Origin: Verrucomicrobiota bacterium
GTDB lineage: Bacteria; Verrucomicrobiota; Verrucomicrobiia; Limisphaerales; JACQFS01
Assembly (NCBI GenBank): GCA_016199935.1
Contig: JACQFS010000169.1
Location: 1 to 55,661, forward strand
Length of the DNA: 55,661 nt
Reading direction: 5' to 3'
Under the pieces are notes generated by a model. It did not search any database, was not told where the DNA came from, and saw nothing but the letters and a program-made list of their open reading frames with translations. Shown here one piece after another: positions 46,901 to 53,231 of the stretch. Each line of letters starts with the position of its first letter. Within the stretch, counting starts at the first letter, position 1. A program made the translations under genes and the position numbers.

Positions 46901-47117
46901 GCGCCTTGCGGCTGAGAATGTCCTGGATGGTGTTGTTGAGCACGTGCCCCATGTGGAGCATGCCCGTGACGTTCGGCGGCGGGATGACGATGGAGTAGGC
47001 CGGGCGCTTCTCGGTGACGCGCACGGGGTCGGCGGTGAAGCAGCCCTGCTTCACCCAGAAGTCATACCATTTGTCCTCAACGGACTGCGGCTCGTAGGCT
47101 TTGGGGATTTCGGTCAT
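43926..47117 (-). CDS. valS: Valyl-tRNA synthetase with three repeat-derived insertions
   Basis: 1063 residues, longer than typical bacterial ValS. Charges tRNA-Val in the cytoplasm. The ATP-site signatures are HMGH at residues 55-58 and KMSKT at 665-669. The editing-domain motif TIATTRPETIPGDTAVAVNP and the anticodon-binding and C-terminal coiled-coil regions (IRLTKEVEKCRAEKEKVEQKL, split) are present. Three in-frame insertions derive from palindromic elements: residues about 214-256 (46350-46476), 435-457 (45747-45813) and around 727-743 (44908-44924 region). All lie on apparent surface linkers between intact core motifs. The gene must be functional if single-copy, so the inserts are tolerated. 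It follows the ADP-ribosylglycohydrolase cassette and cimA on the same strand. Confidence 0.96.
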   Translation of the reverse strand: MTEIPKAYEPQSVEDKWYDFWVKQGCFTADPVRVTEKRPAYSIVIPPPNVTGMLHMGHVLNNTIQDILSRKARMDGKEVLWLPGTDHAGIATEGMVAKQLRKEEKKSKQDIGREEFIKRVWTWKEKHGGIIIAQLKKLGCSCDWTRERFTMDPDYVRNVQRVFVDLYKKGLIYRGKRMVNWCPATQTALSDEEVEMKPQKGFMYHFKVEVAESMGSATVPVADSGVAPESSSIHLKPEERASGATPDAAGGTPALPGPDGKIWLTIATTRPETIPGDTAVAVNPKDPRYAHLIGKHIVRPLPIQLPREQKLIPIIGDEHVDFEFGTGVLKVTPAHDKADFDIGTRHKLPIVDIMNPNGTMNELAGESLAGLDRFEARKVAVERLKEIGALVEENPYENNVGFSQRADVPIEPRLSEQWFLKYPSVEVSKACVEQEERRAPALREGETETRGAGAPRSAKMRFHPDRWAKVYDHWLTNIQDWCISRQLWWGHRIPVWRKSIQHGDWKQLGTSKWATALAMTLHELVEIKATEGYTTEFVNLSGQCETTLRYWFKNGTWLFEAATVSDVESKEWEKLGFTQDPDVLDTWFSSWLWPFATMGWTGDKAHDSNTPTLRAFYPTTDLVTGPDIIFFWVARMIMAGYEFMGEMPFRNVYFTGIIRDKQGRKMSKTLGNSPDPLELIAKYGADAIRFGTMRSAPLGQDVLFDEKDVELGRNFCNKLWNACRFRQMQGSAGASPANEGAPPAQSEVEGEINPTLLTSDDHWILLRLDTGIREVSDALASYNFSTAVQTLYRFFWSEYCDWYVEASKAALPVERHPDMSAYPQHTGSRFSPEALKLRNNKLAVMDFVLGHTLRLFHPFLPFITEELWHGMGFSKELPENQGGQTIMVAPWPKPLSDEEKNYFGLDDTADKVAAAKYELVSLGRNLRRELKLDPAKKLKFILKPAGTLPAAEIEVLKLLLNAEVVEVVAKSWIADKGTPSASNALGELFLPTAGLIDFAAERIRLTKEVEKCRAEKEKVEQKLANPAFTEKVPAKVLEEHRQRLADWQAKEKQAQTSLDDLPV
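44908..44924. repeat. Palindrome in valS, translated
   Basis: GCAGGCG-AGG-CGCCTGC, a 7-bp perfect stem. It is part of a GC-rich stretch translated as GSAGASPANEGAPPAQ. No second arm was found, so this is a half-element. Confidence 0.7.
45747..45813. repeat. In-frame inverted repeat, family F, in valS
   Basis: Arms 45747-45770 and 45790-45813 match at 22 of 24 positions, spacer 19 bp. Each arm is itself a hairpin: 45751-45770 (CGCGGAGCT-CC-AGCTCCGCG) and 45789-45810 (GCGCAGAGCT-GG-AGCTCTGCGC). The two mismatches between arms are paired within each hairpin, as compensatory changes would be. The right arm occurs again, identical, at 53197-53220. Confidence 0.92.
46350..46476. repeat. 127-bp multi-palindrome element in valS, family G
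   Basis: Outer ends GGGGAGCGC (46350-46358) and GCGCTCCCC (46468-46476). Inside are 46357-46369 (GCGGG-CGT-CCCGC), 46375-46397 (10-bp stem, TCG loop), 46429-46451 (GATTCCGGCG-CGA-CGCCGGAATC) and 46453-46469 (GCGACC/GGTCGC). Translated in-frame as part of ValS. Confidence 0.9.
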
Positions 47118-47128
47118 CTGAAAAAGAT

Positions 47129-47161
47129 TTTAACCACGGATGGACACGGATGGACACGGAT
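47129..47161. repeat. 33-bp inverted repeat flanking the ADP-ribosylglycohydrolase gene (left copy)
   Basis: TTTAACCACGGATGGACACG and the following GATGGACACGGAT. It matches the reverse complement of 48088-48120 at 32 of 33 positions. It lies 11 bp from the valS start codon. Confidence 0.93.
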
Positions 47162-47166
47162 AATCG

Positions 47167-48099
47167 TCAAGCACCGCGGAGAGCTTCAACTCCGAGTGGC
47201 TCGCGAGAACTTTGCCATTGGTCTGGAACTCCCAGTTGTCCGACGGAGAGCACGACTATGCTTCCGACAATCGCGCAGGTGGTGTCTCGGTCGCCAAAGC
47301 AACCGACGGTGGCCCAAAGAGCCTCCTCATAATCATCAAGGTGCTTGGCCGCAGACCAGACACAAAATGGAACCGTATTCGCTGAAATGATTTTGTGTCC
47401 GTTTCCGAGCATGACGGCCGCAGCGTCCGTTGGCGAAGTGAGCTTGATGTCCAAAGCCTTCTTCAGCCCCTTTCGTGTTTCTCCGTCCGGCGTGTTTTCG
47501 TGAACAAACGAAACCAAATCTTTGGCGTCTATCTTTCGGTTTCCTGCGTGGTTCACTACCCAGGCGGCGGCCATAGCAATGGCGATGGCTCCAGCCTTGC
47601 CGTCGGGATGCCAGTGCGTGATTTCGGCGGAAAGCGAAGCTTCTCGAATTACGGCCTCCACATCATCGGCAAAGTATGCGCCTATTGGCGCCGCGCGCAT
47701 CGCGGCACCGTTGCCCATGGAACCCGCACCATCAAAGACTTCCGCCGTCATCTTTTGCCAAGGCGCACCGAATGAGATAGCGCGCAAGGTGGATGCCGCT
47801 GTGCTTCCGTAGCCTCGGTTTGGCTCACGGGAATACTCCGCAGCGAAATGTGAGGCCAGCAAGTCCTGCTCAATTCTTCCTTGCTCAGCCAACACGCGGA
47901 CAATCGAGCGGGCCATAATGGTGTCGTCGGTGTAGAACCAAGGGGCCGGAGGAGCGTGCCGTCCGGCAATTCTTCCTTCTACAATCGTGCGGTCAGTGAA
48001 GAAGCATTCACCGAACGCATCACCAACGGACAGCCCCTCCAAAGACAGAAGGGCACGTCCGAGTCTTCTTTGGTGGTCGGATGGTAAATCCGTGTTCAT
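47167..48099 (-). CDS. ADP-ribosylglycohydrolase-family protein in an inverted-repeat cassette
   Basis: 310 residues. Members remove ADP-ribose from proteins or small molecules using two magnesium ions. Visible motifs are GLSVGDAFGE (N-terminal metal loop), FYTDDTIMA (TDDT), GSMGNGAAMRAAPIGAYF and GDRDTTCAIVG near the C-terminus (metal-binding DxDT-like, here DRDT). The ATG start (complement of 48097-48099) lies inside the 33-bp flanking repeat, so the first four residues, MNTD, are repeat-encoded. Base composition is lower in GC than that of valS and cimA. The cassette sits between those genes with only 3 bp to the cimA stop and 11 bp to the valS start. Its cellular target is unknown. Confidence 0.88.
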   Translation of the reverse strand: MNTDLPSDHQRRLGRALLSLEGLSVGDAFGECFFTDRTIVEGRIAGRHAPPAPWFYTDDTIMARSIVRVLAEQGRIEQDLLASHFAAEYSREPNRGYGSTAASTLRAISFGAPWQKMTAEVFDGAGSMGNGAAMRAAPIGAYFADDVEAVIREASLSAEITHWHPDGKAGAIAIAMAAAWVVNHAGNRKIDAKDLVSFVHENTPDGETRKGLKKALDIKLTSPTDAAAVMLGNGHKIISANTVPFCVWSAAKHLDDYEEALWATVGCFGDRDTTCAIVGSIVVLSVGQLGVPDQWQSSREPLGVEALRGA

Positions 48100-48120
48100 C
48101 CGTGTCCATCCGTGGTTAAA
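48088..48120. repeat. 33-bp inverted repeat flanking the ADP-ribosylglycohydrolase gene (right copy)
   Basis: ATCCGTGTTCATCCGTGTCC and the following ATCCGTGGTTAAA, reverse complement of 47129-47161 except at one base. It contains the start codon of the enclosed gene and ends three bases before the cimA stop codon. Confidence 0.93.
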
Positions 48121-48123
48121 AAA

Positions 48124-49683
48124 TCATTTCCTCATCAGCGCATACTCCATCGAGTCCACCAGCGCGCGGAGCGAGGCTTCGATGATGTTGTCGTGGACGC
48201 CCACGGTGCCCCATTCGCGGCGGCCGTCGGTGGATTCGATGAGCACGCGGGTCTTGGCGGCGGTGCCGGTGCCGGAATCGAGGATGCGCACCTTGTAATC
48301 GGTGAGCTTTACCTTCCTGAGGCGCGGGAAAAACTTCATCAGCGACGCGCGCAACGCCGAGTCGAGCGCGTTCACCGGACCATCGCCCTCAGCCACGGTC
48401 TGCGAGGCTTTGCCGTTCACGCGCACTTTCACCGTGGCTTCGCAGATGGAATTGTCGCCCACGCGACGCATCGAGACGTGATACGCGTCCACGACGAACG
48501 GAAGTTCGCGATGCGACATGATCTTCTTGATGAGCAACGCGAGCGATCCCTCGGCCGCCTCGAACTCGCAGCCTTCGTGTTCGAGCTCCTTGATGCGCTT
48601 GAGGATGTCCTTCAGCTCGGGCGTGTCGTTGGTGAGCTTGAAGCCCAGTTCCTGCGCCTTCATCACGATGTTGCTGCGCCCGGCGAGGTCACTGATGAGC
48701 ACGTTGCGCGCGTTGCCGACGAGCGTCGGGTCAATGTGCTCGTAGCTCGCGGCGAGTTTCTGCACGGCGTTGACGTGCGTCCCGCCCTTGTGCGCGAACG
48801 CCGCCGAGCCGACCCACGGCAGGCGCGGGTTGTGGCGGATGTTCGCGATCTCGTCCACGAACAGGGAAAGCTCCTTGAGCTTCGCGAGCGACCTCGCGGG
48901 CACGCAGGTCTTCTTCAACTTCAAAGCCACGCAGGCGATGACACTGATGATGTTGCAATTTCCCGTGCGCTCGCCGTAGCCGTTCACCGTGCCTTGCACG
49001 TGGCACGCGCCGACTTCGAGCGCGGCGATTGCGTTGGCCACGCCCATGCCGATGTCGTCGTGCGTGTGGATGCCCACTTTGCAATTCAGTTTCCCCACCG
49101 CCGTGCGCGTGATGTTCGCGACCTCGCCCGGCAGACAGCCGCCGTTGGTATCGCACAGCACCACGAAATCCGCGCCGGCCTTTTCCGCGGCCTGCCAGGT
49201 GGCGAGCGCGTAATCGGCATCGAGCTTGTAGCCGTCGAACGCGTGCTCGGCGTCGTAGATGACGAACTTCCCATGGTCCTTCAGGAAGCGCACGGTGTCG
49301 GCGATCATCGCGAGGTTTTCCTCGGGCGTGCAGCGGAGGACTTCCTTCACGTGCAGCATGGAGGTCTTGCCGTAGATGGTGACCACGGGCGTGCCGGCCT
49401 CGATGAGCAGGCGCACCTGGTCGTCGCTCTCCACGGCCACGCCCTTCTTGCGCGTGGAGCCGAAGGCCGCGAGTCGCGCGTTCTTGAACTTCTTCCGCTT
49501 CGCCTGCTTGAAGAACTCGATGTCCTTCGGATTAGAGCCGGGCCAGCCGCCTTCGATGTAATGAACCCCGAACGCATCAAGCTTCTCGGCGATGCGCAGC
49601 TTGTCTGCGACCGAGAAGTTCACGCCTTCGCCCTGCGAGCCGTCGCGCAGGGTCGTATCGTAGATTTCGACTTGAGGTTTCAT
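48124..49683 (-). CDS. cimA: (R)-citramalate synthase
   Basis: 519 residues from the ATG complementary to 49681-49683. Condenses acetyl-CoA with pyruvate to citramalate, feeding a threonine-independent route to isoleucine. The HMGL-like TIM barrel shows IYDTTLRDGSQGEGVNFS near the N-terminus, GWPGSNPKDIEFF, CDTNGGCLPGEVANI and GIHTHDDIGMGVANAI (metal-binding HTHDD), then VQGTVNGYGERTGNCN. A C-terminal LeuA-type regulatory domain (FVVDAYHVSMRR, VNGKASQTVAEGDGPVNALD) probably binds isoleucine as inhibitor. The full-length cimA subtype (LRDG.QGEGV, EGGWPGSNPKD) separates it from LeuA and homocitrate synthase. The gene ends three bases from the repeat-bounded cassette. Confidence 0.93.
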   Translation of the reverse strand: MKPQVEIYDTTLRDGSQGEGVNFSVADKLRIAEKLDAFGVHYIEGGWPGSNPKDIEFFKQAKRKKFKNARLAAFGSTRKKGVAVESDDQVRLLIEAGTPVVTIYGKTSMLHVKEVLRCTPEENLAMIADTVRFLKDHGKFVIYDAEHAFDGYKLDADYALATWQAAEKAGADFVVLCDTNGGCLPGEVANITRTAVGKLNCKVGIHTHDDIGMGVANAIAALEVGACHVQGTVNGYGERTGNCNIISVIACVALKLKKTCVPARSLAKLKELSLFVDEIANIRHNPRLPWVGSAAFAHKGGTHVNAVQKLAASYEHIDPTLVGNARNVLISDLAGRSNIVMKAQELGFKLTNDTPELKDILKRIKELEHEGCEFEAAEGSLALLIKKIMSHRELPFVVDAYHVSMRRVGDNSICEATVKVRVNGKASQTVAEGDGPVNALDSALRASLMKFFPRLRKVKLTDYKVRILDSGTGTAAKTRVLIESTDGRREWGTVGVHDNIIEASLRALVDSMEYALMRK

Positions 49684-49798
49684 GGAATCCCGCCGATGCG
49701 GGAGCGGGATTACTACGCCACGAAGGGGTGGAAGCAAAGGAGAAATCCGGGCGCGAACCGCGGCGCGGAAGCGCGGACAACGTGGCGGGGATCAACCG

Positions 49799-50428
49799 TT
49801 AGGCGTTCGGCGGATTGAGTTCATTGAGTAGTCGTTCGAGCGCGTCGCCGGGTGCGTCTCGTAAGTCGCAGTGAACCTCGGTGCCGTCGCCGATGAGAAT
49901 GACCTCGTGACAACCGGTGCAGATAAGGGCGTAGAAGACACCGCGAGGAGAGCGCCACTCGAAGCAGTAATCCGGATGGTAACCTCCGCAGAGCTTCGGG
50001 CCGCTATAGGGCTGGTAGAGCGTGCCGGCCTGAAAGGCAGCCGTGAGGCGGGCACGCAACACGTCGGACGCAGGCGCGTGAGTGGTGTAAAAGCGGTAGC
50101 CTCCGATAGAACGATTGCTCGTGGTAAAGAGGTGGCTCCATAGCTCGGCTTTTTCCCACATCTGGTGCGGTAACCCGCGGTAAATGACCGGTGCCGAAGC
50201 GTCTGCGGGTGGAAGAACACGAGCGAGTTGGGAGAAGTCTGTGTGTCGGTGCGGAACGGTGCCGAACGTGGTGATCCAAGCGAAGTAAGCAACACGAACG
50301 CCCGGCCACCACAACGCAGCAATGACGATTGCGAGCATGATCCCAAGCCGCCGCCAGCACCTGCGACGTGGACTGACTTGGGCAGGTGTTTGGGCATCGT
50401 TACTCACGGGATTTTTTGAGAACGCCAA
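49799..50428 (-). CDS. Small membrane-anchored protein of unknown function
   Basis: 209 residues with one hydrophobic segment at about 29-50 (LGIMLAIVIAALWWPGV), probably an N-terminal membrane anchor with the rest outside. I do not recognise the family. Notable pieces: VIYRGLPHQMWEKAELWSHL, CGGYHPDYCFEWRSPRGVFYALICTGCHEVIL and a C-terminal LERLLNELNPPNA. Cysteines and histidines are clustered in the middle. CTGCH matches the heme-site pattern by spacing, but a lone site in a non-cytochrome context is not convincing. GC is lower than in the flanks. It lies between cimA and an SGNH hydrolase gene, with no sign of co-transcription with either. Confidence 0.65.
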   Translation of the reverse strand: MAFSKNPVSNDAQTPAQVSPRRRCWRRLGIMLAIVIAALWWPGVRVAYFAWITTFGTVPHRHTDFSQLARVLPPADASAPVIYRGLPHQMWEKAELWSHLFTTSNRSIGGYRFYTTHAPASDVLRARLTAAFQAGTLYQPYSGPKLCGGYHPDYCFEWRSPRGVFYALICTGCHEVILIGDGTEVHCDLRDAPGDALERLLNELNPPNA

Positions 50429-50591
50429 ACATCTAACTAAGCAGAAGGGGCCAGCCGCCGGTTCTGCCTATTCGGGGTGAGTTCACGGCGCGATGCTCCG
50501 CCTTTCGCCCCGGTTGTCAATCCGCCCAGCGCGCGTCCGGGGCACGGGGACGGGGGCGCGTCGCATTTGATTGCCGGGCTTCCGACCTGCC

Positions 50592-50618
50592 CCGATCAGT
50601 CCCGAAGGGACGAATCGG
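50592..50618. repeat. REP-like palindrome in the 50429-50712 gap
   Basis: Core GTCCC-GAA-GGGAC (50599-50611) with outer pairing CCGAT/ATCGG. The GAA loop matches the palindrome at 37637-37653. The rest of this 284-bp gap shows no gene; a terminator lies at its end. Confidence 0.65.
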
Positions 50619-50654
50619 ATTTCGTCGGGCTCTTTGTGCCGCGTGGGCCAGCCG

Positions 50655-50690
50655 CGAAAACGAAACGGCGGCGGTCTTTCGACCACCGCC
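50655..50690 (-). terminator. Rho-independent terminator after the SGNH hydrolase gene
   Basis: On the minus strand, GGCGGTGGTC-GAAA-GACCGCCGCC forms a 10-bp stem with one G-T pair and a GAAA loop (50667-50690). It is followed by TTTCGTTTTC (50656-50665). It lies 22 bp after the stop of the gene at 50713. Confidence 0.75.
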
Positions 50691-50712
50691 GGTCGCGAGA
50701 AAAACTTTCGGC

Positions 50713-52083
50713 CTACTGGACCTTCACCAGTTCGTATTTACGCGCGGGGGTTTTGTTCGCGGCGTAAATCTTTTCCTCGAACTCCTTCGCCAGCGCGAGC
50801 GACTGCGCGACGCCCGGCTCGAACTGCTCGGTCTTCCATTTCTCAAACGCGGCCTTCGCCTCGTCCTGCTTTTCCGGCGGGGCGGACTTGAGCACGTCGA
50901 GGTTGCGGCGCTGGCCTTTCATTTTGCCCCACCAGTCGCGCAGCGGGTGGATGGCCTTGTCGTTGCGCTCCTTGTTGAGCATGGCGAGGGCGAGGGCCTG
51001 CTGGTATTCGGGCGTCTTGTCGTTGGCCTGCAATTCGACCTTGGAGCCGAGTTGCGTGTGCGGCCATGTGCCCACCGACTGCCCGTCAATTTTCAATTCC
51101 CACTTGCCGGGGCTGAGGCCGCGCGCCGCGAAGACCTCGCCGCTGGTGCGATGGCCGGCAGCGGTGAGCTTGTAGCCCTCGGCGGCGTCGGGCGGCAGCA
51201 CCCACGGGAGCGCGTTGGCTTTGAAGGTGAAGCTGATGTGGTCGCCGTCGGCCCTGAAGTCGGTGACCTTGCCGTTGCCGGCGGTGGCGCCGAGTTTGCC
51301 CTTCAACTCCTGCACCGTGATGCCGGAGACGCTGCTGCGTATGCCGCTGTCGGTGAGAAGCGCGAGGGCCATGACGACCTGGCCGGGGGCGTCGGGATGC
51401 ACGGCGTCCTTGATGAGCGTGAAGTCCGGATTCTTTTTGCGCGCCTCGGTGATGAGGTTGTTGAGCGGCGAATACATGTCCACAAAGCCGAGGCCGCGCA
51501 CGTGCGCCTCCTCGCGGAGCCACGCGCCATAGAGGGCGAGCACGCCGTTGTAGTAGGTGTCGCGCGGCTCCAGCATCTTGCCGCGGAGGCGGGCGGCGCG
51601 CGCGTCGTGCATCGTGGGCGTCATCACGATGGCTTTCGCGCCGATGGCCTCGATGCGTTCGAGCAGCGTGGTCATGTCCTTTTGATAAGTGTCGAAGATG
51701 GCCTTGTCGTAGTCGCGGTAGCTGCCGTCGTTCATGCCGAGCAGGATGGTGACGTATTTGGGTTTGAACTTCGCCACGTCCTCATCGAAGCGCGCAAGGG
51801 CATTGGCCGCGCGGTCGCCGCCGACGCCGGCGTTGTGGAAATGGATGCGCAGGCCCGGATTGCGCGTGTAGAAATAATCCTCCACGTATTGGGTGTAGAG
51901 GCACTGGTGCGTGATGCTGTCGCCGAGGAAGACGACGGTGTCACCGTCCTTCAGATCCATCTTGGCGAGGATGGGTTTGAAATCAGGAATGGGCGCGGGC
52001 GCGGCGGCGGCGGGCTTGTTTGCATCCGCGGCGAGGAGGCTGACGGCGGCGAACAACGGGGCGAGGAACAGGAGTTTTTTCAT
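50713..52083 (-). CDS. Exported SGNH/GDSL hydrolase
   Basis: 456 residues, signal peptide LLFLAPLFAAVSLLAADA. SGNH blocks are clear: VVFLGDSITHQ (Ser), NAGVGGDRAANAL (Gly), VTILLGMNDGSY (Asn) and LIKDAVHPDAPGQVVMALALL (Asp/His). This subtype (GDSIT, GVGGDR, GMNDG) is common in exported esterases of polysaccharide-degrading bacteria. A C-terminal extension of about 200 residues (FTFKANALPWVLPPDAAEG, then a charged helical part) has no assigned role. It is the last of a run of exported hydrolases on the minus strand and ends at a terminator (50655-50690). Confidence 0.88.
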   Translation of the reverse strand: MKKLLFLAPLFAAVSLLAADANKPAAAAPAPIPDFKPILAKMDLKDGDTVVFLGDSITHQCLYTQYVEDYFYTRNPGLRIHFHNAGVGGDRAANALARFDEDVAKFKPKYVTILLGMNDGSYRDYDKAIFDTYQKDMTTLLERIEAIGAKAIVMTPTMHDARAARLRGKMLEPRDTYYNGVLALYGAWLREEAHVRGLGFVDMYSPLNNLITEARKKNPDFTLIKDAVHPDAPGQVVMALALLTDSGIRSSVSGITVQELKGKLGATAGNGKVTDFRADGDHISFTFKANALPWVLPPDAAEGYKLTAAGHRTSGEVFAARGLSPGKWELKIDGQSVGTWPHTQLGSKVELQANDKTPEYQQALALAMLNKERNDKAIHPLRDWWGKMKGQRRNLDVLKSAPPEKQDEAKAAFEKWKTEQFEPGVAQSLALAKEFEEKIYAANKTPARKYELVKVQ

Positions 52084-52159
52084 GCGGGGCTCGGAGGTTT
52101 TGGTTTTGCGTTGCGGAAAATGCGACTGTTACGCGGAAGCGGGTATTCAGGGATATTTA

Positions 52160-52225
52160 ACCACGGAAGACACGGAGCACACAGAATGGAAAACTCATTT
52201 CCGTGTGCTCCGTGTTTTCCGTGGT
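52160..52225. repeat. Inverted repeat, family H, between SGNH and PIG-L genes
   Basis: Arms 52160-52182 and 52203-52225 match at 22 of 23 positions (ACCACGGAAGACACGGAGC), spacer 20 bp. The CCACGGA words resemble the 33-bp repeat at 47129. It lies nine bases after the PIG-L stop on the minus strand, so it could act as that gene's terminator, though no T-run follows. Confidence 0.9.
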
Positions 52226-52234
52226 CGCACGTGC

Positions 52235-53155
52235 TTACTCACCAAAAAAGGGGAACAGCTTCTTCAACTCCTCCTTTGTCGGCTGCCGGCCATACTCGCA
52301 AATCTCGAAGCACTCGGCATGCTTCACCTTGGCCGCCGCGTCGGCCCCGTAGAAGTCGCCAAGCACGCCGCGATATTTGTCGGCCAGTGCAAGGAAGCGC
52401 GCGCGATGGCCGGCGCGCACTTCGGCGGCGCGTTTCGGCCGTTGCTCCGGCGTCTTGGGCAGCAATCCGGCGTGGCCGAGCGCGCCGCCCTCGAAGAACT
52501 GCGACTCCATCACCGCGAGCGCGTCGAGTTTGAGTTCAATGACCGGATCAATGTTGATGGCGATGTCGGGGTGCGACGGCTGCGGTTTCTGAAAACGGTC
52601 GGGGTAATACATGAAGACCGGATTGTTTTTGAGCGGCGGCACCTCGGGCACGAAGAACGGCACGGCCACCATGAACGCCGCGTCCTGCACGAGCACGCCG
52701 GTGTAGCGATGGTCGGGATGGTAGTCGTTCGGGCGTGGCGCGAGCACGAGGTCGGCCTTCCATTCGCGGATGAGGCGGGTGATTTTCTTGCGGTTCTCCA
52801 GCGTGGGTTCGAGTTCGCCGTCGTGGTTGTCGAGCACCTCGACATGCGTGCCGAGCAGTCGCGACGTCTCCTGAACCTCCTTCGTGCGGCGTATCGCGAG
52901 CGGCCCGCCGGCTTCGCGCCAGTGGCCGATGTCGCCGCTCGTTGTCGCGACAAATTTCACGTGATGGCCGCGCGCGGCCCACAGCGCGCCGACGCCGCCG
53001 GCCGGCAGTTCGCAATCATCCGGGTGCGCGCCGAAGCAGATGATGCGCAGCTTGCCGTCATCGGGCGGGACGAAGCGGACGGCGACGGGCTTGGATTCGG
53101 CGGCGCAAAGCAGGTTTGCGGTGAAGGCGAGCAGGAGGAGGACGGGGGTTTTCAT
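52235..53155 (-). CDS. Exported PIG-L family deacetylase
   Basis: 306 residues from the ATG complementary to 53153-53155; signal peptide VLLLLAFTANLLCAAES. The PIG-L/LmbE zinc motif is CFGAHPDDCELPAGG, with a second metal ligand in the DYHPDHRYTG segment. Members remove N-acetyl groups from sugars (for example GlcNAc derivatives), which fits the neighbouring esterases and amidohydrolase. The upstream frame to 53197 is open but includes only non-homologous leader. A family H repeat follows the stop. It is probably expressed with the SGNH gene downstream on the same strand, despite a 151-bp gap. Confidence 0.88.
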   Translation of the reverse strand: MKTPVLLLLAFTANLLCAAESKPVAVRFVPPDDGKLRIICFGAHPDDCELPAGGVGALWAARGHHVKFVATTSGDIGHWREAGGPLAIRRTKEVQETSRLLGTHVEVLDNHDGELEPTLENRKKITRLIREWKADLVLAPRPNDYHPDHRYTGVLVQDAAFMVAVPFFVPEVPPLKNNPVFMYYPDRFQKPQPSHPDIAINIDPVIELKLDALAVMESQFFEGGALGHAGLLPKTPEQRPKRAAEVRAGHRARFLALADKYRGVLGDFYGADAAAKVKHAECFEICEYGRQPTKEELKKLFPFFGE

Positions 53156-53196
53156 GGTGGCGGTGGGTTTGGGGAGTGGGGAGAGATTTTTGGACA

Positions 53197-53220
53197 CGCA
53201 GAGCTGGAGCTCTGCGCTCC
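53197..53220. repeat. Single family F repeat arm
   Basis: CGCAGAGCTGGAGCTCTGCG plus CTCC, identical over 24 bases to the right arm in valS (45790-45813). It is a hairpin by itself. It lies 11 bases after the amidohydrolase stop on the minus strand. Confidence 0.88.
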
Positions 53221-53231
53221 TGTGCGCTCCG

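Noticed and set aside
47129-48120. Flanking repeats of the ADP-ribosylglycohydrolase unit as phage or integron attachment sites
   Set aside because: There is no integrase or recombinase nearby. The repeats are inverted rather than direct, and there is no tRNA gene at the edge.
49799-50428. CTGCH in the small membrane protein as a heme-binding site
   Set aside because: Only one site, no cytochrome domain around it, and a membrane anchor in place of the usual cytochrome signal. Spacing alone is weak evidence.
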